A stretch of 64,000 nt of DNA from Pandoraea terrae (GCF_902459695.1 NZ_CABPRZ010000032.1:1-64000); one strand, 5' to 3'. Counted from the stretch's first letter, positions 1 to 9,181 are shown. The notes: generated from the letters alone by a model not told the origin. Program-made: numbers and translations.

Positions 1-915
1 CCGGCTGCCGCCAAGCTGCTGGCTGAGGGCGGTCTGGCCGCCGGCCAGGTCGCGGGTTCGGGCCGCGATGGCCGCGTGACGAAGGGCGACGCGATCGCCG
101 CCGTCGCCGGTGGCGCGAAGGTTGCCGCCTCGGCAAGTGTCCCGGCGCCTGCCGCAGCACGCCCTGCGCTGCCGTCCGTGCCCGCCCAGATCGGCCGCGA
201 CACGTCGCTGGAAGGCCGTCCGGAGCAACGCGTGCCGATGTCGCGCCTGCGTGCCCGTATCGCCGAGCGCCTGCTGCAATCGCAACAGACCAACGCCATC
301 TTGACCACGTTCAACGAGGTCAACATGAAGCCGGTAATGGACCTGCGCAACAAGTACAAGGACAAGTTCGAGAAGGAACATGGCGTGAAGCTGGGTTTCA
401 TGTCGTTCTTCGTCAAGGCCGCCGTCCACGCACTGAAGAAGTACCCGGCCGTGAACGCCTCGATCGACGGTAACGATATCGTCTACCACGGCTACTTCGA
501 CATCGGTATCGCCGTCGGTTCGCCGCGCGGCCTGGTGGTGCCGATCCTGCGCAATGCCGACCAGATGAGCCTGGCCGACATCGAGAAGAAGATCGCCGAA
601 TACGGCAAGAAGGCTGCCGACGGCAAGCTGTCGATCGAAGAAATGACCGGCGGTACCTTCTCGATCTCGAACGGCGGCGTGTTCGGCTCGATGCTGTCGA
701 CCCCGATTATCAACCCGCCCCAATCGGCCATCCTCGGCGTGCACGCCACGAAGGATCGCGCCGTGGTGGAAAACGGCGAGATCGTCATCCGTCCGATGAA
801 CTATCTGGCAATGAGCTACGACCACCGCATCATCGATGGTCGCGAAGCCGTGTTGAGCCTCGTGGCCATGAAGGAAGCGCTGGAAGACCCGGCACGCCTC
901 CTGCTCGACCTGTAA
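1..915 (+). CDS. odhB: 2-oxoglutarate dehydrogenase E2 (dihydrolipoyl succinyltransferase), 5' truncated by window edge
   Basis: The reading frame is open from base 1, so the lipoyl domain and start lie outside the window. What remains begins inside the peripheral E3-binding domain (AAKLLAEGG...[12 protein letters not shown]), runs through an Ala/Pro linker, and ends with the full acyltransferase domain carrying the catalytic YDHRIIDGR motif near the C-terminus, where the His and Asp are the transferase residues. E2 moves the succinyl group from the E1 thiamine adduct to CoA in the TCA cycle. The next gene is the E3 subunit, which supports 2-oxoglutarate rather than pyruvate dehydrogenase. 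Assignment of the substrate is inferred from overall resemblance and context. Confidence 0.93.
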   Translation, partial: PAAAKLLAEGGLAAGQVAGSGRDGRVTKGDAIAAVAGGAKVAASASVPAPAAARPALPSVPAQIGRDTSLEGRPEQRVPMSRLRARIAERLLQSQQTNAILTTFNEVNMKPVMDLRNKYKDKFEKEHGVKLGFMSFFVKAAVHALKKYPAVNASIDGNDIVYHGYFDIGIAVGSPRGLVVPILRNADQMSLADIEKKIAEYGKKAADGKLSIEEMTGGTFSISNGGVFGSMLSTPIINPPQSAILGVHATKDRAVVENGEIVIRPMNYLAMSYDHRIIDGREAVLSLVAMKEALEDPARLLLDL

Positions 916-930
916 GCGAGAACGCGCATC

Positions 931-967
931 ACGCGGTGTCCGCCGGATATGCTTCGGCGCACCGCGT
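931..967 (+). other. Intercistronic stem-loop between odhB and lpdA
   Basis: Two nested complementary blocks, ACGCGGTG with CACCGCGT and CGCCG with CGGCG, make an interrupted 13-bp stem with a two-base bulge and a nine-base loop. There is no T-run after it, so it is not a standard intrinsic terminator. It may stabilise the odhB message or partly attenuate lpdA; that role is inference. Confidence 0.55.
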
Positions 968-1003
968 GTCCCCCGCCGTCAACCTCACTGAGTCTCAATA
1001 AAA

Positions 1004-2434
1004 ATGGCAAAAGAATTTGATGTAGTCGTGATCGGCGCCGGTCCTGGCGGTTATATCGCCGCGATCCGCGCCGCGCAGCTCGGCATGTCCGTGGCTTGCG
1101 TTGAAAAATGGAAGAATCCCAAGGGCGAACTCGCGCTGGGCGGCACCTGCCTGAACGTCGGCTGCATTCCTTCGAAGGCGCTGCTGGCGTCGTCGGAAGA
1201 GTTCGAGAAGATTGGTCATCACGCCAAGGATCACGGCATTTCCGTGTCCGACGTGAAGATCGACATCGCCAAGATGCTGGCCCGCAAGGACGGCATCGTG
1301 ACGAAGATGACCAAGGGCATCGAGTTCCTGTTCCGCAAGAACAAGATCACGTGGCTCAAGGGCCATGGCAAGCTGGTCGCGACGAACGACAGCGGCTACC
1401 AGATCGACGTGACCGGCGACGATGCCTCGGAATCGGTGACCGCGAAGCACATCATCATCGCGACCGGCTCGAAGGCGCGTCATCTGCCGGGCGTTCCGGT
1501 CGACAACAAGATCGTGGCCGACAACGAAGGCGCCCTGAATTTCGACACGGTGCCGAAGAAGCTGGGCGTGATTGGCGCCGGCGTGATCGGCCTCGAGCTG
1601 GGTTCGGTGTGGCGTCGCGTGGGCTCGGAAGTGACCGTGCTCGAAGCCATGCCGACGTTCCTCGGCGCGGCCGACGAGTCGATCGCCAAGGAAGCGGGCA
1701 AGCTGCTGGCAAAGCAGGGCCTGAACATCCATGTCGGCGTGAACATCAGCAAGGTCACGACTGACAAGAACGGCGTGACGCTGGCATACACGGACAAGGA
1801 CGGCAAGGACCAGACCCTCGTGGTCGACCGCCTGATCGTGTCGGTGGGCCGCGTGCCGAACACCGACGACCTCGGCCTGGGCAACCTCGGCCTGGCCGTG
1901 GACGAACGCGGTTTCATCCCCGTCGACGACCATTGCCGCACGAAGCTGCCGAATGTGTACGCGATCGGCGACGTCGTGCGCGGCCCGATGCTGGCGCACA
2001 AGGCGGAAGACGAAGGCGTGATGGTGGCGGAAGTCATCGCCGGCCAGAAGCCGCACATCGATTACAACTGCATTCCGTGGGTGATCTACACGGCGCCGGA
2101 AATCGCCTGGGTCGGCAAGACCGAGCAGCAATTGAAGGCGGAAGGACGCGCGTACAAGGCCGGCCAGTTCCCGTTCATGGCCAACGGCCGAGCGCTGGGC
2201 ATGGCTGCGTCCGACGGTTTCGTGAAGGTGCTGGCCGATGCCGCCACCGACGAAATTCTGGGGGTTCACATCATCGGCCTGAACGCATCGGACCTGATCG
2301 CCGAAGCGGTGGTGGCGATGGAGTTCAAGGCAGCGTCGGAAGACATCGGCCGCATCTGCCATCCGCACCCGTCGCTGTCGGAAGTCATGCGCGAAGCCGC
2401 GCTTGGCGTGGAGAAGCGTTCGCTCAACATGTAA
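1004..2434 (+). CDS. lpdA: Dihydrolipoyl dehydrogenase (E3 of 2-oxoglutarate dehydrogenase)
   Basis: 476 residues, the normal length for this flavoprotein. It reoxidises the dihydrolipoyl group of E2 with FAD and NAD+. Visible motifs are the N-terminal FAD-binding GAGPGGY (residues 11-17), the redox disulfide in GGTCLNVGCIPSK (Cys49 and Cys54), the NAD-binding GAGVIGLELG, the second FAD motif YAIGDV, and the C-terminal HPHPSLSE His-Glu pair that acts as the base. It follows odhB by 88 bases and is closed by a strong terminator, so it is the last gene of the operon. Confidence 0.97.
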   Translation: MAKEFDVVVIGAGPGGYIAAIRAAQLGMSVACVEKWKNPKGELALGGTCLNVGCIPSKALLASSEEFEKIGHHAKDHGISVSDVKIDIAKMLARKDGIVTKMTKGIEFLFRKNKITWLKGHGKLVATNDSGYQIDVTGDDASESVTAKHIIIATGSKARHLPGVPVDNKIVADNEGALNFDTVPKKLGVIGAGVIGLELGSVWRRVGSEVTVLEAMPTFLGAADESIAKEAGKLLAKQGLNIHVGVNISKVTTDKNGVTLAYTDKDGKDQTLVVDRLIVSVGRVPNTDDLGLGNLGLAVDERGFIPVDDHCRTKLPNVYAIGDVVRGPMLAHKAEDEGVMVAEVIAGQKPHIDYNCIPWVIYTAPEIAWVGKTEQQLKAEGRAYKAGQFPFMANGRALGMAASDGFVKVLADAATDEILGVHIIGLNASDLIAEAVVAMEFKAASEDIGRICHPHPSLSEVMREAALGVEKRSLNM

Positions 2435-2460
2435 TCATGTTGGCATAGCGTTTGACCGGC

Positions 2461-2490
2461 AAAGGCGAGGCAACTCGCCTTTGTCGTTTT
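2461..2490 (+). terminator. Intrinsic terminator of the odhB-lpdA operon
   Basis: A perfect 9-bp stem AAAGGCGAG / CTCGCCTTT with a GCAA tetraloop (2461-2482), followed by GTCGTTTT. It sits 26 bases after the lpdA stop. Confidence 0.88.
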
Positions 2491-2557
2491 GACATCCCCC
2501 ACGGCCGGTTTCCGGCCGTCGCATGCGGCGGTTTTCACGCCTTTTCCCGGTAGTGGT

Positions 2558-3655
2558 ATGGACGTTCGCGAATACTATCAACAAGAGCTCTCGACACGCG
2601 GCTATCGCCCGGACGAGGCCCAGGAGCGCGCGGTTGAACGCCTGCAGCGCTGTTACGACCAATGGGCGGCATACAAGGCGAAGCGTTCGAATACGCTCAA
2701 GAAGTGGCTGGTTCATCCGGACCTGCCCAAGGGCGTGTATCTGTGGGGCGGGGTGGGGCGCGGCAAGAGCTTCCTGATGGACAGCTTCTATGCCGTGGTG
2801 CCGATTCAGCGTAAGACGCGTCTGCATTTCCACGAATTCATGCGAGAGGTGCACCACCAGTTGCAGGCGTTGAAGGGCATGCCAGACCCGCTCGACGAAC
2901 TCGCGAAGCGCATTGCGAAGCGGTACCGCCTGATTTGCTTCGACGAATTCCACGTCTCGGACGTGGCGGACGCGATGATCCTGCATCGGCTGCTCTCGGA
3001 GCTGTTCAAGAACGGCGTTCAGTTTGTCATGACATCGAACTATCGCCCGGACACGTTGTATCCGGATGGACTGCATCGCGATCGCGTGTTGCCGGCCATT
3101 GCACTGCTCGAAGAAAGGCTCGATGTCCTGAATGTCGACGCGGGTATCGATTACCGGCGCCGTACGCTGGCGCAAGTGCAGGTCTACCATCATCCGCTCG
3201 GCAACGACGCGAACCGGGCGTTGCGCGGTGCCTTCGCGGAGCTGGCCGAAGTGCCTGACGAAAGTCCGCTGCTGCATATCGAGCAGCGCGAACTCAAGGC
3301 GTTGCGCCGTGCCGGCGGTGTCGTCTGGTTCGATTTCCACACGCTATGCGGCGGCCCGCGTTCGCAGAACGATTACCTCGAACTGGCCAACCGGTTTCAT
3401 ACCGTGGTGCTGTCCGACGTACCGCAAATGACGCCACGCATGGCATCCGAAGCGCGGCGGTTCACGTGGCTCGTCGACGTGTTCTACGACCACAAGGTGA
3501 AGTTGCTGATGTCCGCCGCAGTGCCGCCGGAGCACTTGTATCCCGAAGGCACGTTGGCAAACGAGTTTGCGCGGACGGTTTCGCGTTTGGTCGAGATGCA
3601 GTCGCGTGAGTATCTTGAAACGCCGCGCCGGATTGTCGATACGGCCCTGACTTGA
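2558..3655 (+). CDS. zapE: Cell division protein ZapE (AFG1-like ATPase)
   Basis: 365 residues from the ATG at 2558 (MDVREYYQQEL). An upstream TTG at 2489 would add 23 unremarkable residues inside the terminator region, so I reject it. It is a P-loop ATPase of the AFG1/ZapE family with Walker A GGVGRGKS (residues 64-71) and Walker B LICFDEFHV (Asp/Glu near 129-130), plus the family's VFYDHKVKL stretch near the C-terminus. In E. coli ZapE binds and destabilises FtsZ polymers at the septum under stress. Location directly after the 2-oxoglutarate dehydrogenase operon is common in Burkholderiales. Confidence 0.93.
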   Translation: MDVREYYQQELSTRGYRPDEAQERAVERLQRCYDQWAAYKAKRSNTLKKWLVHPDLPKGVYLWGGVGRGKSFLMDSFYAVVPIQRKTRLHFHEFMREVHHQLQALKGMPDPLDELAKRIAKRYRLICFDEFHVSDVADAMILHRLLSELFKNGVQFVMTSNYRPDTLYPDGLHRDRVLPAIALLEERLDVLNVDAGIDYRRRTLAQVQVYHHPLGNDANRALRGAFAELAEVPDESPLLHIEQRELKALRRAGGVVWFDFHTLCGGPRSQNDYLELANRFHTVVLSDVPQMTPRMASEARRFTWLVDVFYDHKVKLLMSAAVPPEHLYPEGTLANEFARTVSRLVEMQSREYLETPRRIVDTALT

Positions 3656-3658
3656 CCG

Positions 3659-3985
3659 TCAGCGCCCCCGGTCGCCACGTCGCTCGCGCGGCGGCGGTTC
3701 GGACGGCGGGGGGCCGCCGCGTTGCTCGCGGATATGGTTGTAGATGTCCGAGCGCAAGTCGCCGTGCGGCCGGACTTCCTGTTGCGGCGATCTGCCCGGT
3801 GCGGGCTGCATCGCCCCGCCGGGGCCCTCGGCGTTATTGCCTTGGCCGCGCCCTCGGGGCGGCGATTGTTGGACTGACCAGACGCGGCCGAACGGGATCA
3901 CAGACGTGATGTCGGCGAACGCACTGCCTGCGCCGCCCGCCATCAGAACACCCCACACAATCGGGACAAGAACGGTGCGTTTCAT
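3659..3985 (-). CDS. Small secreted Pro/Arg-rich protein of unknown function
   Basis: 108 residues, starting at the ATG whose upstream AAGGAGG is a near-perfect ribosome binding site. The longer open frame extending to 4273 lacks such a site and begins with unrelated residues. The N-terminus is a Sec signal peptide (MKRTVLVPIVWGVLMAGGAG, cleavage probably after SAFA). The mature part is rich in Pro, Gly, Arg and Gln with a short charged helix (DLRSDIYNHIREQ) and ends in an Arg-rich tail. No family recognised. It converges on zapE with only three bases between the stop codons. Confidence 0.7.
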   Translation of the reverse strand: MKRTVLVPIVWGVLMAGGAGSAFADITSVIPFGRVWSVQQSPPRGRGQGNNAEGPGGAMQPAPGRSPQQEVRPHGDLRSDIYNHIREQRGGPPPSEPPPRERRGDRGR

Positions 3986-4220
3986 GCATCCTCCTTGTCG
4001 TTGCGGCATCCGTGCCGGACACCATGGCTCGCCGGCATCGAGAAAACCCCACTTGGGATTGCGGGCAACCCTGCACCGATTTCCGTCCCCGGCGATTACA
4101 CTTTGAGCGTATTGCGCGCGGCGCCGCGTTGCTGTAAGTATTTGTAAAGCAATGTAAGCCGTGTAATGCGCCGCGCGTATGAGCGCGTACCATGACGGCA
4201 AGGTGATTCCTGGAGATTGC

Positions 4221-4847
4221 ATGCGTCGTACGACCTGGCGGGGCTTCGCCATTGTTTTGGTTCCCGTGATCATCGCCGCCGCGTTGTTCGGCTCGCCCTA
4301 TTACGTGCTTATGCGAGCCAAGCAGGCCGCCGATGCGCGCGATGCGCAGGCGCTGTCCGTCTACGTCGACTATCCCGCCGTGCGCGAGAGTCTCAAGACC
4401 AACCTGCACGACGCGCTCGGGAAGGAAATGGACAAGCGCCGCGACAATCCGTTCGGGGCACTCGCGCTGGCGTTCGGCAGCTGGGTCTCGGACCGGGTTG
4501 TCGAAGCCTTGCTGACACCGGAAGCGGTGGCCGCCATGTTGCGCGGTGACAGCACCGGGTTGCCGCCGGTGCCAGGCGCGCCTGCGCCCCGCATGGAAGA
4601 CGCGCCGGCTGCTCCGCCGCAGCCCAGGTCACCGGCGCCGGCCACGTCGCCAGCGCCCGCCGACAGCGCTGCGAACGTGCCCGATGTGCCGCCGCGCACG
4701 GTGACGACGACGGCGTTTCAGGACTTCAACCACTTCCTCGTGTACGTTCACCGCAGCAATCGCCCCGATCGCGTCGTGACGTTTACGCTCTCGCGCCGCA
4801 ATCTCGTCCAATGGCGTCTCACGGCGATTCAGTTGCCGGCGATGTGA
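4221..4847 (+). CDS. DUF2939 domain-containing membrane-anchored protein
   Basis: 208 residues from the ATG at 4221, preceded by TGGAGA. One N-terminal TM segment (residues about 8-30) is followed by the DUF2939 signature: a YYVLMRAKQAADARDAQAL helix and the YVDYPAVRESLK region. A Pro/Ala-rich linker (about residues 110-155) joins this to a C-terminal beta segment (DFNHFLVYVHRSN...FTLSRRNLVQWRLTAIQLP). Topology suggests an inner-membrane anchor with a periplasmic domain. The function of the family is unknown. Confidence 0.85.
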   Translation: MRRTTWRGFAIVLVPVIIAAALFGSPYYVLMRAKQAADARDAQALSVYVDYPAVRESLKTNLHDALGKEMDKRRDNPFGALALAFGSWVSDRVVEALLTPEAVAAMLRGDSTGLPPVPGAPAPRMEDAPAAPPQPRSPAPATSPAPADSAANVPDVPPRTVTTTAFQDFNHFLVYVHRSNRPDRVVTFTLSRRNLVQWRLTAIQLPAM

Positions 4848-4986
4848 GCGGGCGGCGCATGATGCACGGCTAGAGGACTTCCTCAGCACGCGGCGCCGGG
4901 TTTGTCGTAATCTTCAACGTGGCAGTCGCCGATGCCTTGGCATTGCGCGGCGGCCCTACGACAAACCAATCCGGGAGGAAGACATC

Positions 4987-5475
4987 ATGACGAATTCATC
5001 GTTCGCGGCGCAGTGGCGCCCGCAGTTCTACAAGATCGGCGCGCGCGTGTGTATTGCCGCTGCCATGTTCGGTAGTGCATCACTGGCGTTTGCGCAGTCC
5101 GTCACGCCCGCCGGGGTCTGGAAGACCATCGACGACAAGACGGGCAAGCCCAAGGCGCTCGTGACGATCACGGAAAAGAACGGTGAGTATGTCGGCACCA
5201 TCACGAAGGGGCTGGGTGAGAACGACGATCCGAATCGCGTGTGCACCGCCTGCACGGATGCGCGCAAGGGTCAGAAAATGCTGGGTATGGAAATCATCCA
5301 GGGCATTCGCAAGGATGGCGACGAATTCGTCGGCGGCAAGATCCTCGATCCCGAAAACGGCATGATCTACAGCTGCAAGATGAAGGTCGTCGACGGCGGC
5401 AAGAAGCTCGAAGTCCGTGGCTTTCTCGGCTTGGCGCTGCTCGGCCGCACGCAAACCTGGGTGCGCGACGAGTAA
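4987..5475 (+). CDS. DUF2147 domain-containing secreted protein
   Basis: 162 residues. A signal peptide ends near SLAFAQ (residues about 36-37), followed by the DUF2147 fold with the typical opening (GVWKTIDDKTGKPKALV), a central conserved GKILDPENG, and a C-terminal LALLGRTQTWVR. DUF2147 proteins are lipocalin-like periplasmic proteins; a ligand is not established for this one. Two Cys in VCTACTDARKG could form a disulfide in the periplasm. A GGGAGGAAG-type ribosome binding site precedes the ATG. Confidence 0.9.
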   Translation: MTNSSFAAQWRPQFYKIGARVCIAAAMFGSASLAFAQSVTPAGVWKTIDDKTGKPKALVTITEKNGEYVGTITKGLGENDDPNRVCTACTDARKGQKMLGMEIIQGIRKDGDEFVGGKILDPENGMIYSCKMKVVDGGKKLEVRGFLGLALLGRTQTWVRDE

Positions 5476-5710
5476 GGTCACCCGGATGGATGCGCTCGGG
5501 TATTGACACGGACGACGCGGGCAAGGGCTTGCTCGCGCCGGGCCGGCTCAACCGCGCTCCGTTCGGGGGCTTGCAGCGCTTATCATGGTCTTGCTGCAGG
5601 GCTTTAATTTGTACTACAAAGTTAAATGCCCCGGCGCGGCGTTTGCAGTGCGGCCGCCCCCCGGGCGGCGATGACGACGCCGCCGGTGGGCGCTGCGGGC
5701 CGCGTTTCGT

Positions 5711-6355
5711 CTACCCTTTCGGCCTGGCGCCCGTTACCAGGCCGGCAATGTCCTGATCCGCTTCGAAGCGCAGGCGGAAGGTCTCACTCTTCAAGGTGCG
5801 GATGCTCTGCACGAGGAAGTCGTGAATGGCCGCCAGCTCGTTGTGATCGTAGGCGGCGCTGACCGCCGTGATCTCTCGCGAAATGGAAGCGAGATAGGTC
5901 TCGATCTCGGCGCAGCGCGATTCGATCGGGTGAATCATGACCATGCGGCGATCGTGCGGATTTTTTTCCCGCTCGACGAACCCGGCACGCTCGAGACGGT
6001 CAATGACGGTGGTGATGCCGCCGGAACTAACCCCCATGAGCTCCGCCAACTGGCCGGCTGTCACCGATTCGAGCTCCAGAATCAGGTCCAATGCGTTCAA
6101 GTCGGTGACGTTCAATCCAAGCTGCTCTGCCAACGCCGAGTGATACAGCGCGGTATAGACGGACAGTCTGCGGCCCAATGAGCGGACGATGCCGGTAACG
6201 AGGTCGTTGCGATTCGAATGACGGTCGCTCATGGTGTCGTTGGGCGCATGCGGCGCGGCGGTGTCGGCGCGGCCTGCCGCGGGTTCGGAAAATGCGCTGG
6301 CGGGTTCGCCATGGCTGCGCAACAGCAAGCCGGTTTCACGTCTGAAGCGGGCCAT
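5711..6355 (-). CDS. MarR-family transcriptional regulator
   Basis: 214 residues from the ATG at 6355, chosen because GAGGAG lies just upstream; an internal ATG at 6232 has no such site. The winged-helix core shows the MarR pattern: LNVTDLNALDLI, then TAGQLAELMGVSSGGITTVIDRLERAGFV as the recognition helix region, then the wing ekNPHDRRMVMIH containing the conserved Asp-Arg. The first 40 residues are an unusual Ser/Ala/Pro-rich extension. It is read in the same direction as the two lipoprotein genes and lies 25 bases beyond their 3' end. Target genes and ligand are not evident. Confidence 0.9.
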   Translation of the reverse strand: MARFRRETGLLLRSHGEPASAFSEPAAGRADTAAPHAPNDTMSDRHSNRNDLVTGIVRSLGRRLSVYTALYHSALAEQLGLNVTDLNALDLILELESVTAGQLAELMGVSSGGITTVIDRLERAGFVEREKNPHDRRMVMIHPIESRCAEIETYLASISREITAVSAAYDHNELAAIHDFLVQSIRTLKSETFRLRFEADQDIAGLVTGARPKG

Positions 6356-6380
6356 GGCGATCTCCTCTCGCGAAGGATGG

Positions 6381-7544
6381 TTACTTGCCGACACTGCCGA
6401 GCAGGTTGGTGACGGGGGCCAGCAGACTTGTCACGCCGCCGCTAGCGCCACTGCCGGCGCTACCGCCGGCAGCCGATGTGACGGTACCCAACAGATTCGT
6501 GACGGGCGCCAGCGGGCTGCTTGCGCTGCTGCCGCCCGGCAGACCGCCAAGCCCGCCGGTGAGGCCGCTCAGCGGATTGCCGCTGCTCGTGCCGCCGAGC
6601 AAGCCGGTCACCGATGAGAGGGGCCCCAGCGGGGTGCTCGCCGTCGCCGGGCCGCCCGACGTCACACCGCCGAGGTTGCCGAGCAACGAGCCGAATGAGT
6701 TGCTGCCGCCGGTGCTCGTTGGACCATTGACGACACCGCCCAAGCCGCTGACGGTGTTGCCCGTCGCAACGACCGTGTTGCCCAGGTTGGCGACGACGGC
6801 ATTCGGCGCCATGCCCTGGATTTGGGCGCCGACACCGGCGACCGCGCCGCCAACGGTGCCCAGCAGGCTTGCGCCGGGGCCATTGAGACCGCTTGTGCTG
6901 CCCACGGTGTGGGTCGTGTCGGACACTGTGTTCGTGATCGGCGTGATCGCCGAACTCAACGCCGTGGTCGCCTGCACGGCCGGGCCGCCGGTGAACGCTT
7001 GCGTCAGGACCGAGCCGCCGGCAATGCCAGCCTGACCAACCGTCGAGACTGCATTTCCCAGTGCGCCGGTCAAGGTGTCGACGGGCGTGCCGGCCAGCGG
7101 CCCGCTCTTGCCGATGCCGGCGACGCCGCTGCCGAGTGAGACGCCAGCCTGGCCAAGGTCCGTCACCACGTTGCCTGTGCCGGCGAGCGTGGTGCCGACC
7201 GGGTCCGTCGACGCACCGGTTGTGCCGAGACCGTTCGTCACGGCTTTGCCAAGGTCGCTCACTGCCAGCCCGGTCTTGCTTAACGCGCCGCCCATGCCTT
7301 GATTGGCCTGAGGGTTGACGAGCGGCAGGTTGGTGCTGGCGATGGTGTCGCCCAGGGCGCTGACAACGGTGCCGGCGCTGCTGACGACGCCGCCCGCATT
7401 GCCGGCGGTTGTGCCGACCGCGTTGGGGGTGCCGGTATTGACGGTGCCCGCGGCGCCGCCGCCGCCGGTACTGGAGCAGCCGGCCAGCACGAAAGCGCTG
7501 GCGGCCAGGGTCGTGAGAAGCGTCTTTTGAAGTGCGATCGTCAT
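6381..7544 (-). CDS. Gly-rich repeat lipoprotein (collagen-like annotation class), paralog 1
   Basis: 387 residues starting at MTIALQKTLL with GGGAGA upstream. A lipobox (FVLAGCSS) marks it as a probable outer-membrane lipoprotein. The mature part is low-complexity Gly, Ser, Thr, Val and Leu with imperfect modules such as LGQAGVSLGSGVAGIGKSGP, GNVVTDLG and LAPVTNLLG. Databases often call this type collagen-like, but there is no strict Gly-X-Y periodicity. It is a tandem paralog of the next upstream gene; both carry a shared central block (NLPLV... GLG...DLGQAGV.LGS.V.GLG.TGPLA.TP). A surface or biofilm role is an inference from the neighbouring Tad pilus locus. Confidence 0.85.
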   Translation of the reverse strand: MTIALQKTLLTTLAASAFVLAGCSSTGGGGAAGTVNTGTPNAVGTTAGNAGGVVSSAGTVVSALGDTIASTNLPLVNPQANQGMGGALSKTGLAVSDLGKAVTNGLGTTGASTDPVGTTLAGTGNVVTDLGQAGVSLGSGVAGIGKSGPLAGTPVDTLTGALGNAVSTVGQAGIAGGSVLTQAFTGGPAVQATTALSSAITPITNTVSDTTHTVGSTSGLNGPGASLLGTVGGAVAGVGAQIQGMAPNAVVANLGNTVVATGNTVSGLGGVVNGPTSTGGSNSFGSLLGNLGGVTSGGPATASTPLGPLSSVTGLLGGTSSGNPLSGLTGGLGGLPGGSSASSPLAPVTNLLGTVTSAAGGSAGSGASGGVTSLLAPVTNLLGSVGK

Positions 7545-7702
7545 GGTGTATCTCCCTATTGGTGTTTCGCAGGCGCAGCACCCCGGCCGCCCCCTTTCGT
7601 TTTTCATCTGCGATGCCGCGTTGGGGCGACGGCCTGGGTGCGGGCGTCGCCTGGCCCAATTCGTCAATGCTTTCGGTACTGGTGTCCGGTTCGGCCGGGC
7701 GC

Positions 7703-9181
7703 TTACTTCTTGCCGCCGAGCAAGCCGCCAAGCAGACCAGTCGCCTGTGCCAGCGTGCCGCCCGACGAACTGCTGGTGCCGCCCGTTGCGCCACCGAGGC
7801 CACCGGTCAGCGAGCTGACCACATTCGTGACCGGTGCAAGCGGGTTGCCAGTGCCGCCGGCTGCACCGCCGAGACCACCGAGGCCACCGGTCAGCGAGCT
7901 GACCACGTTCGTGACCGGTGCAAGCGGGTTGCCAGTGCCGCCGGCTGCACCGCCGAGCCCGCCGAGGCCACCGGTCAGCGAGCTGACCACGTTCGTCACC
8001 GGTGCAAGCGGGCTGCCTGCGCCGCCGGCTGCACCGCCAAGACCACTCAGACCACCGGTCAGCGAGGTGACGAGATTAGTCACCGGTGCAAGCGGGCTGC
8101 CACTGCTGCCACCGACGCCGCCGAGACCACCCAGGCCGCTGAGCGCAGTCGACACGGCTGCGAGCGGATTGGCATTGGCGTTCGGGCTATAGGGCAAACC
8201 GCCGGCTGCCGTCACGATGTTGCCCAGACCCGATACGACGCCGCCGACGTCGGTGGCAATCGGGTTGTTGACGCTGCCGCCGATCGTGCCGCCGGCCAGG
8301 TTCAATCCGTTGCCGACTTGCCCCACCAGGCCCGCAACCGGCTGACCGAGCGGCGTCGCCGCACCCATCGATTGGGTCGTGCCTACCGCCATCGACGTGA
8401 TCGGATTGATGATCCCGCTGACGGTCGAGGTCGGTTGCTGCACCGGGCCCGTGGTAATGGCGGTCGTCAGCATGTTGCCGCCGGTGATGCCGGCTTGACC
8501 GACTTGCGTGACGACGCCGCCCAGCAGGCCCGTCAGGCTACCGATCGGCGTGCTGGCGAGCGGGCCGGTTTGACCGAGGCCGCTCACCGCGCTCCCCAGG
8601 TCGACGCCGGCCTGGCCCAGATTGCTCACCACGCCGCCGGTGCTCGCGAGCGTCGGATTCAACGGATCCGGGATCGCGCCGAGTTGGCCTAGCCCGTTGG
8701 TGATCCCGCCGCCAAGCGACTTCACCGCGTTGCCGGTCGACACCGCCGCGCCGGACAGACCACTTTGCGTTTGCGCCGATACCAGCGGCAGCGACGTGCC
8801 GCCCAGCGTGCTACCGAGGTCAGCAACGGTCTGCCCCAGTTGCGTGACAACGCCCGTACCGGCCGCTGCGCTCACCACGCCGACTGCGTTGGCCGACGGA
8901 GCGTTGCCGCCGCCGTTGTTGCCGCCGTTGTTGCCTCCGTTGTCGCCGCAGGTACTGCAGCCGCCCGAGCCGCCGCCCGAACCGGTGCTGTTCGGGCCGC
9001 CGGTGTTCGGGCCACCCGAGCCGCCGTCTGTGCTGGTGCCGGTCGCGCCGGCGCTCGCACCTGAATCGGTGGAGCCGACGGAGCCGCTGGTGCTGCCGAC
9101 CCCTGAGCCGGCGCAACCGGTGAGGGCCAGCATGGCCAGGACACAGGCAGAAGCGATGACATTGCGTTGAATGGTTTTCAT
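7703..9181 (-). CDS. Gly-rich repeat lipoprotein (collagen-like annotation class), paralog 2
   Basis: 492 residues with a lipoprotein signal (MKTIQRNVIA...LALTGCAGS). A Gly/Ser linker with CSTC and NNGGNNGGNNGG (about residues 60-92) is followed by the block shared with paralog 1. The C-terminus contains four tandem 25-28 residue units (residues 361-469) of the type GSPLAPVTNVVSSLTGG. It sits upstream of paralog 1 on the minus strand with about 160 bases between them, consistent with tandem duplication and one transcription unit. Codon use matches the chromosome. The function is not known; a lipid-anchored surface filament is the simplest guess. Confidence 0.85.
   Translation of the reverse strand: MKTIQRNVIASACVLAMLALTGCAGSGVGSTSGSVGSTDSGASAGATGTSTDGGSGGPNTGGPNSTGSGGGSGGCSTCGDNGGNNGGNNGGGNAPSANAVGVVSAAAGTGVVTQLGQTVADLGSTLGGTSLPLVSAQTQSGLSGAAVSTGNAVKSLGGGITNGLGQLGAIPDPLNPTLASTGGVVSNLGQAGVDLGSAVSGLGQTGPLASTPIGSLTGLLGGVVTQVGQAGITGGNMLTTAITTGPVQQPTSTVSGIINPITSMAVGTTQSMGAATPLGQPVAGLVGQVGNGLNLAGGTIGGSVNNPIATDVGGVVSGLGNIVTAAGGLPYSPNANANPLAAVSTALSGLGGLGGVGGSSGSPLAPVTNLVTSLTGGLSGLGGAAGGAGSPLAPVTNVVSSLTGGLGGLGGAAGGTGNPLAPVTNVVSSLTGGLGGLGGAAGGTGNPLAPVTNVVSSLTGGLGGATGGTSSSSGGTLAQATGLLGGLLGGKK
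7775..8101 (-). repeat. Four tandem 84-bp coding repeats in lipoprotein paralog 2
   Basis: Three 28-codon units and a final 25-codon unit, each beginning G(S/N)PLAPVTN and ending in GGAAGG(A/T), nearly identical at DNA level in the middle copies. Such repeats can change number by slippage or recombination and alter the protein length. Confidence 0.9.

Noticed and set aside
995-2368. Long minus-strand frame opposite lpdA
   Set aside because: Shadow of a GC-rich gene; His/Arg/Asp-rich composition without any family pattern, while lpdA is unambiguous.
7775-8101. CRISPR-like array
   Set aside because: The repeats are direct, contiguous and in frame within a gene, with no spacers.
7299-8692. Plus-strand frames opposite the Gly-rich lipoproteins (Pro/Ala and Ala/Arg-rich)
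   Set aside because: Complement of repetitive Gly codons gives Pro/Ala runs; no start signal or signal peptide.
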